A DNA stretch of 25,741 bases from Phenylobacterium aquaticum. Its GTDB lineage: Bacteria; Pseudomonadota; Alphaproteobacteria; Caulobacterales; Caulobacteraceae. Shown here piece by piece: positions 22,718-25,741 of this stretch. The stretch spans positions 1-25,741 of the forward strand of contig NZ_CANCLE010000044.1 of assembly GCF_947378715.1 (NCBI RefSeq), read 5' to 3'. Numbering within the stretch: position 1 is the stretch's first letter; every line of letters begins with the position of its first letter. Under the pieces are notes generated by a model that was given only the letters and a program-made list of their open reading frames with translations, had not been told where the DNA came from and ran no database searches. The translations under genes were made by a program, and so were the position numbers.

Positions 22718-23636
22718 GACTGGCCGCATCTGGCTGATCGCCGGGCCTACGGCAAGCGGCAAGTCAGCCCTGGCGCTGCGGCTGGCCGAGGCGACGGGGG
22801 CCGAGATCCTCGGCGCCGACGCCCTGCAGCTCTATCGCGACATCCCGATCCTCAGCGCTGCGCCCAGTCCTGGCGAGCGGGCCTGGGTCCGCCACCACCT
22901 GGTCGGCGAGGTCGACGCCGCCGAGGGCTGGTCGGTCGGGCGCTGGCAGAGGGCGGCGACGGCCAGGCTGGCGGAGATCCCCGGACCCGTGGTGATCGTC
23001 GGCGGGACGGGGCTCTATTTCCGCGCCCTGACCCATGGCCTGGCGGAAGTCCCGCCGATCCCGGACGAGGTCCGCGCGGCGGCGCGGCGCCTGGTTGAGG
23101 CGACAGATGAAGGGGTATTTCGGGATACACTTGCACAACGAGACCCACTTGCGGCGGAGCGAATCTCAGCCGGCGACAGGCAGCGGCTGGCGCGGGCCTG
23201 GGAGGTTCTCGAGGCGACGGGCCGCAGCCTGACCGACTGGCAGGCCGACAGCACAGGCGCCCTGGCCGCCGGCAGCTGGTCGGCGGTGGCGCTGGAGCCG
23301 ACCCGGGCGGCGCTCTATGACCGCTGCGACCGCAGGCTGGAGGCCATGGTCGAGGCCGGCGTCCTGGCCGAGGTCGAAAAGCTGGCGGCCCGCCGGCTGG
23401 ACCCGACCCTGCCGGCCCTGAAGGCGGTCGGCTATCGCGAATTCGCCGCCCATCTGAAGGGCGAGACCAGCCTGAAGGCCGCCATCGCCGCCGCCAGCAT
23501 GGAGACCCGGCGCTACGCCAAGCGCCAGACCACCTGGATGCGCGGCCAGATGGCCGACTGGCCCAGGATCACCAGCCTGGAGCCTGAGGAACAGTGGAGG
23601 CAGTTTCTTGCCCTTAACCCTGGCTTGACGCTCTGA
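22716..23636 (+). CDS. miaA: tRNA dimethylallyltransferase MiaA
   Basis: The 306-residue protein transfers a dimethylallyl group to A37 of tRNAs that read codons starting with U. It has the P-loop GPTASGKSALA (10-20), DALQLYRDIPILSAAPS (family DSMQVYR...TAKP), HHLVGEVDAAEGWSVGRW, VIVGGTGLYFRAL, LPALKAVGYREF, and the tRNA-binding RRYAKRQTTWMR. ATG 22716 starts directly at the conserved MTGRIWLIAGPTASGK; its upstream region is serB coding sequence, with a weak GAGAG at 22703-22707. It is divergent from serB with a 2-bp overlap. The ilvB promoter appears to begin inside its last codons. Leader-peptide attenuation is known to respond to this modification in some enterobacterial operons. Confidence 0.97.
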   Translation: MTGRIWLIAGPTASGKSALALRLAEATGAEILGADALQLYRDIPILSAAPSPGERAWVRHHLVGEVDAAEGWSVGRWQRAATARLAEIPGPVVIVGGTGLYFRALTHGLAEVPPIPDEVRAAARRLVEATDEGVFRDTLAQRDPLAAERISAGDRQRLARAWEVLEATGRSLTDWQADSTGALAAGSWSAVALEPTRAALYDRCDRRLEAMVEAGVLAEVEKLAARRLDPTLPALKAVGYREFAAHLKGETSLKAAIAAASMETRRYAKRQTTWMRGQMADWPRITSLEPEEQWRQFLALNPGLTL

Positions 23637-23653
23637 TCGGGGCATGCGAAGAC
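23625..23653 (+). promoter_or_regulatory. Putative Caulobacter-type promoter of the ilvB leader
   Basis: TTGACGC at 23625-23631 exactly matches the alphaproteobacterial/Caulobacter housekeeping -35 consensus TTGACGS. After 14 bases, GCGAAGAC (23646-23653) is a 5/7 match to the -10 consensus GCTANAWC. The -35 lies within the last codons of miaA. Transcription would begin near 23660, a few bases before the leader-peptide ribosome binding site. A 6-bp stem TCGGGG/CCCCGA (23637-23642 and 23653-23658) overlaps the -10 region and could act as a miaA 3' hairpin. Confidence 0.6.
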
Positions 23654-23680
23654 CCCGACAATAGCGTTTGGAGCAAACCG

Positions 23681-23725
23681 TTGCGCCGCATCCTTGTACT
23701 CGTATGGCGACCCGTCGCGGACTGA
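23681..23725 (+). CDS. ilvB attenuator leader peptide (14 codons, TTG start)
   Basis: A 14-codon frame reads MRRILVLVWRPVAD (TTG decoded as Met) and ends at TGA 23723-23725. It is preceded at 7 bases by GGAG (23670-23673). Six of its residues are Ile, Leu or Val, including the run ILVLV, as expected for a peptide whose translation senses charged branched-chain tRNAs. It lies between the putative promoter and the terminator that precedes ilvB. Attenuation control of ilvBN has been described in Caulobacter crescentus, to my recollection. The peptide itself has no expected function. Confidence 0.85.
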   Translation: MRRILVLVWRPVAD

Positions 23726-23759
23726 CCTTGTCGTCAGCCGTGAAAGGTCGCTTGCACCC

Positions 23760-23784
23760 GGGCCCCTAGAGGGCCCTTTTTATT
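23760..23784 (+). terminator. Attenuator (intrinsic terminator) before ilvB
   Basis: A GC-only 6-bp stem, GGGCCC (23760-23765) and GGGCCC (23771-23776), with a 5-base loop, is followed by TTTTTATT, the best T-run in the window. It ends 21 bases before the ilvB ATG, so it can only be a conditional terminator. Two mutually exclusive upstream pairings share the segment 23744-23751: GACCTT 23724-23729 with AAGGTC 23744-23749, and GCGACC 23707-23712 (inside the leader frame) with GGTCGC 23746-23751. I could not identify by eye a strong antiterminator that captures the terminator's left arm. Confidence 0.88.
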
Positions 23785-23805
23785 GCCCCATCAAGGCCGA
23801 ACGTC

Positions 23806-25614
23806 ATGACCGCCCACCAGACCATCCAAGCCGACGCCGCCGCCGAGCAGGACCAAGAGATCCTTACCGGCGCCGAGATCGTCGTCCGCTCGCTGATCGA
23901 CCAGGGGGTCGAGGTGCTGTTTGGCTATCCGGGCGGCGCGGTGCTGCCGATCTATGACGCCCTGTTCAACGAGGACCGGCTGCGCCACGTCCTGGTCCGC
24001 CACGAGCAGGGGGCGACCCACGCCGCCGAGGGCTATGCCCGCTCGACCGGCAAGCCCGGCGTGGTCCTGGTCACCTCCGGCCCCGGGGCGACCAACGCCA
24101 TCACCGGCATTGTCGACGCCCTGATGGACTCCATCCCGCTGGTGGTGATCACCGGCCAGGTCGCCACCCACCTGATCGGCACCGACGCCTTCCAGGAATG
24201 CGACACGATCGGCATTACGCGGTCGATCACCAAGCACAACTACCTGGTCAAGGACGTGGCCGAGCTGCCGCGGATCATGCACGAGGCCTTCCACATCGCC
24301 ACCTCCGGCCGTCCGGGCCCGGTGGTCATCGACATCCCCAAGGACGTCCAGTTCTCCAAGGCCGCCTACAAGGGCCCGAAGGAAGTGACCTGGGCGCACA
24401 ACTATCACCCGCGCACCAAGGGCGACGCCGGCCGCATCGCCGAGGCCGTGGCCCTGATCGCCGGCGCGCGCCGGCCGATCCTCTATACCGGCGGCGGCGT
24501 GATCAACGCCGGCCCCAGGGCGGCCGAGTTGCTGCGTGAGCTGGCGACCCTGACCGGCGCCCCGGTCACCTCGACCCTGATGGGCCTGGGCGCCTTCCCA
24601 GCCTCGGACCCGAAGTGGCTGGGCATGCTGGGCATGCATGGCAGCTTCGAAGCCAATAACGCCATGCATGACTGCGACGTCATGGTGGCGATCGGCGCGC
24701 GCTTCGACGACCGGGTCACGGGCCGGCTGGACGCCTTCGCCCCGCATTCGAAGAAGATCCATATCGACATCGACGCCTCGTCGATCTCCAAGAACGTCCG
24801 GGTCGACATCGGCATCGTCGGCGACGCCGGCAGCGTGCTGGAGGACATGATCGCGGCCTGGAAGTCCCGCAACCTGGCCACCGACAAGGCGGCCATGGAC
24901 GACTGGTGGCGGCAGATCGAGACCTGGCGCGCCCGCCAGTCGTTCCGCTATGCCGCCGACGCCGAGTACATCAAGCCGCAATACGCCATCGAGCGGCTCT
25001 ATGCGCTGACCCGCGACAAGGACGTCTACATCACCACCGAGGTCGGCCAGCACCAGATGTGGGCCGCCCAGTTCTTCCATTTCGAGGAACCGAACCGCTG
25101 GATGACCTCCGGCGGCCTGGGCACCATGGGCTATGGCCTGCCGGCCGCGCTCGGCGTGCAGATGGCCCACCCGGGCGCCCTGGTGGTCGACATCGCCGGC
25201 GACGCCTCGGTCCAGATGACCATGCAGGAAATGTCGACGGCCATGCAGTACGGCCTGCCGATCAAGATCTTCATCCTCAACAACGAGTGGATGGGCATGG
25301 TCCGCCAATGGCAGCAGCTGCTGCACGGCGAGCGCTATTCGCACTCCTATTCCGAGAGCCTGCCCGACTTCGTGAAGATGGCCGAGGCCTTTGGCGCGCT
25401 CGGCCTGCGCGCCCAGAGCCCGGCCGAGCTCGACGCGAAGATCCAGCAGATGATCGACTATGACGGCCCGGTGCTGTTCGACTGCCGGGTGACCAAGGAC
25501 GAGAACTGCTTCCCGATGATCCCGTCCGGCAAGGCCCACAACGAGATGATCCTCGCCGACGACGGCCGCGACCTTGGCGGCATCATCGACGACGCGGGCA
25601 AGCGTCTGGTCTGA
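23806..25614 (+). CDS. ilvB: Acetolactate synthase large (catalytic) subunit
   Basis: The 602-residue ThDP enzyme condenses two pyruvates, or pyruvate and 2-oxobutyrate, to acetohydroxy acids, the first common step of Val/Leu/Ile synthesis. Visible parts: the N-terminal pyrimidine-binding domain with the catalytic Glu67 in RHEQGATHAAEGYARSTGK, the SGPGATN and GQVATHLIGTDAFQECD segments, the central FAD-binding domain with GMHGSFEANNAMHDCDV and GARFDDRVTG, and the C-terminal ThDP/Mg2+ motif GDASVQMTMQEMSTA...ILNNEWMGMVRQWQ. Length is normal for the biosynthetic form. ATG 23806 follows AAGG at 23795-23798. Expression is predicted to be attenuated by the leader upstream. The regulatory subunit ilvN does not follow directly. 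Confidence 0.97.
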   Translation: MTAHQTIQADAAAEQDQEILTGAEIVVRSLIDQGVEVLFGYPGGAVLPIYDALFNEDRLRHVLVRHEQGATHAAEGYARSTGKPGVVLVTSGPGATNAITGIVDALMDSIPLVVITGQVATHLIGTDAFQECDTIGITRSITKHNYLVKDVAELPRIMHEAFHIATSGRPGPVVIDIPKDVQFSKAAYKGPKEVTWAHNYHPRTKGDAGRIAEAVALIAGARRPILYTGGGVINAGPRAAELLRELATLTGAPVTSTLMGLGAFPASDPKWLGMLGMHGSFEANNAMHDCDVMVAIGARFDDRVTGRLDAFAPHSKKIHIDIDASSISKNVRVDIGIVGDAGSVLEDMIAAWKSRNLATDKAAMDDWWRQIETWRARQSFRYAADAEYIKPQYAIERLYALTRDKDVYITTEVGQHQMWAAQFFHFEEPNRWMTSGGLGTMGYGLPAALGVQMAHPGALVVDIAGDASVQMTMQEMSTAMQYGLPIKIFILNNEWMGMVRQWQQLLHGERYSHSYSESLPDFVKMAEAFGALGLRAQSPAELDAKIQQMIDYDGPVLFDCRVTKDENCFPMIPSGKAHNEMILADDGRDLGGIIDDAGKRLV

Positions 25615-25618
25615 TCCC

Positions 25619-25741
25619 ATGCCAGCGCTGGATCGGACCCCCGAGACCGGCGCTCCAGAAACCTGGCGCCGGATCGCCGCACACACGGCCCGGCTGGGCT
25701 TCGACATGCCGTCGGAGCCCAGGACCGGCGCCTTCCTGAAA
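25619..25741 (+). CDS. Start of an unidentified gene, cut by the window edge (possible methyltransferase)
   Basis: A frame opens at ATG 25619, 4 bases after the ilvB stop, and stays open for 41 codons to the end of the window. The visible sequence includes TWRRIAAHTARLGFDMPSEP and RTGAFLK. A pattern of a short helical N-terminus followed by P-x-TG-x-x-L resembles the lead-in of some SAM-dependent O-methyltransferases just before their glycine-rich loop, but that loop lies outside the window, so this is only a guess. It does not look like ilvN, which begins with an ACT domain. There is no clear ribosome binding site; translation may be coupled to ilvB. Confidence 0.5.
   Translation, partial: MPALDRTPETGAPETWRRIAAHTARLGFDMPSEPRTGAFLK

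Overview
The window is a GC-rich, densely packed chromosomal segment from an alphaproteobacterium, most likely Caulobacterales (Caulobacter/Phenylobacterium-like). The grounds are the divergent serB/miaA pair followed by ilvB with an attenuator, the divergent mrp/hflKC pair, a Caulobacter-type -35 box (TTGACGC) in front of the ilv leader, and short GC-rich palindromic intergenic repeats. I see no tRNA, rRNA, CRISPR array, transposase, phage gene or toxin-antitoxin pair, and no gene-free stretch longer than about 170 bases. It reads as ordinary core and near-core chromosome rather than a mobile island.

Layout. 95-2620: a TMEM175-type channel meets, tail to tail, a nupC-like transporter/glutathione transferase pair. 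2707-3664: a peroxide-defence unit, ohr-ohrR, with a perfect OhrR-type operator overlapping its promoter. 3677-5803: an HxlR regulator and an SDR (catalytic Tyr replaced by Phe) divergent from a second SDR, with an HxlR-type palindrome between them. 5892-8928: a TesB-like thioesterase and a secreted S46 dipeptidyl-peptidase, converging on a palindromic repeat cluster. 9090-11928: a three-gene ABC exporter (FtsX-type permease, ATPase, HlyD-type adaptor).

12039-17657: a 3-hydroxyacyl-CoA-dehydrogenase-type SDR with a strong terminator, then three tandem paralogous GPH/MelB-like MFS transporters, two of them probably starting at TTG. 17672-17797 is a second palindromic repeat cluster between convergent genes. 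17811-21102: mrp (P-loop Fe-S carrier lacking the CxxC motif) divergent from hflK-hflC. 21118-23636: serB and a HAD phosphatase on the minus strand, and miaA on the plus strand; the serB and miaA start codons overlap within one CATG.

23625-25741: a complete branched-chain amino-acid attenuator (promoter in the end of miaA, a 14-codon TTG-initiated leader peptide rich in Ile/Leu/Val, a GC hairpin with a T-run), then ilvB, then the start of a further gene cut by the window edge that does not look like ilvN.

No clearly new multi-gene system is visible. The most informative items are the ilv leader, the OhrR and HxlR operators, the serB/miaA start overlap, the MFS triplication, and active-site substitutions in one SDR, the CNT transporter and Mrp.
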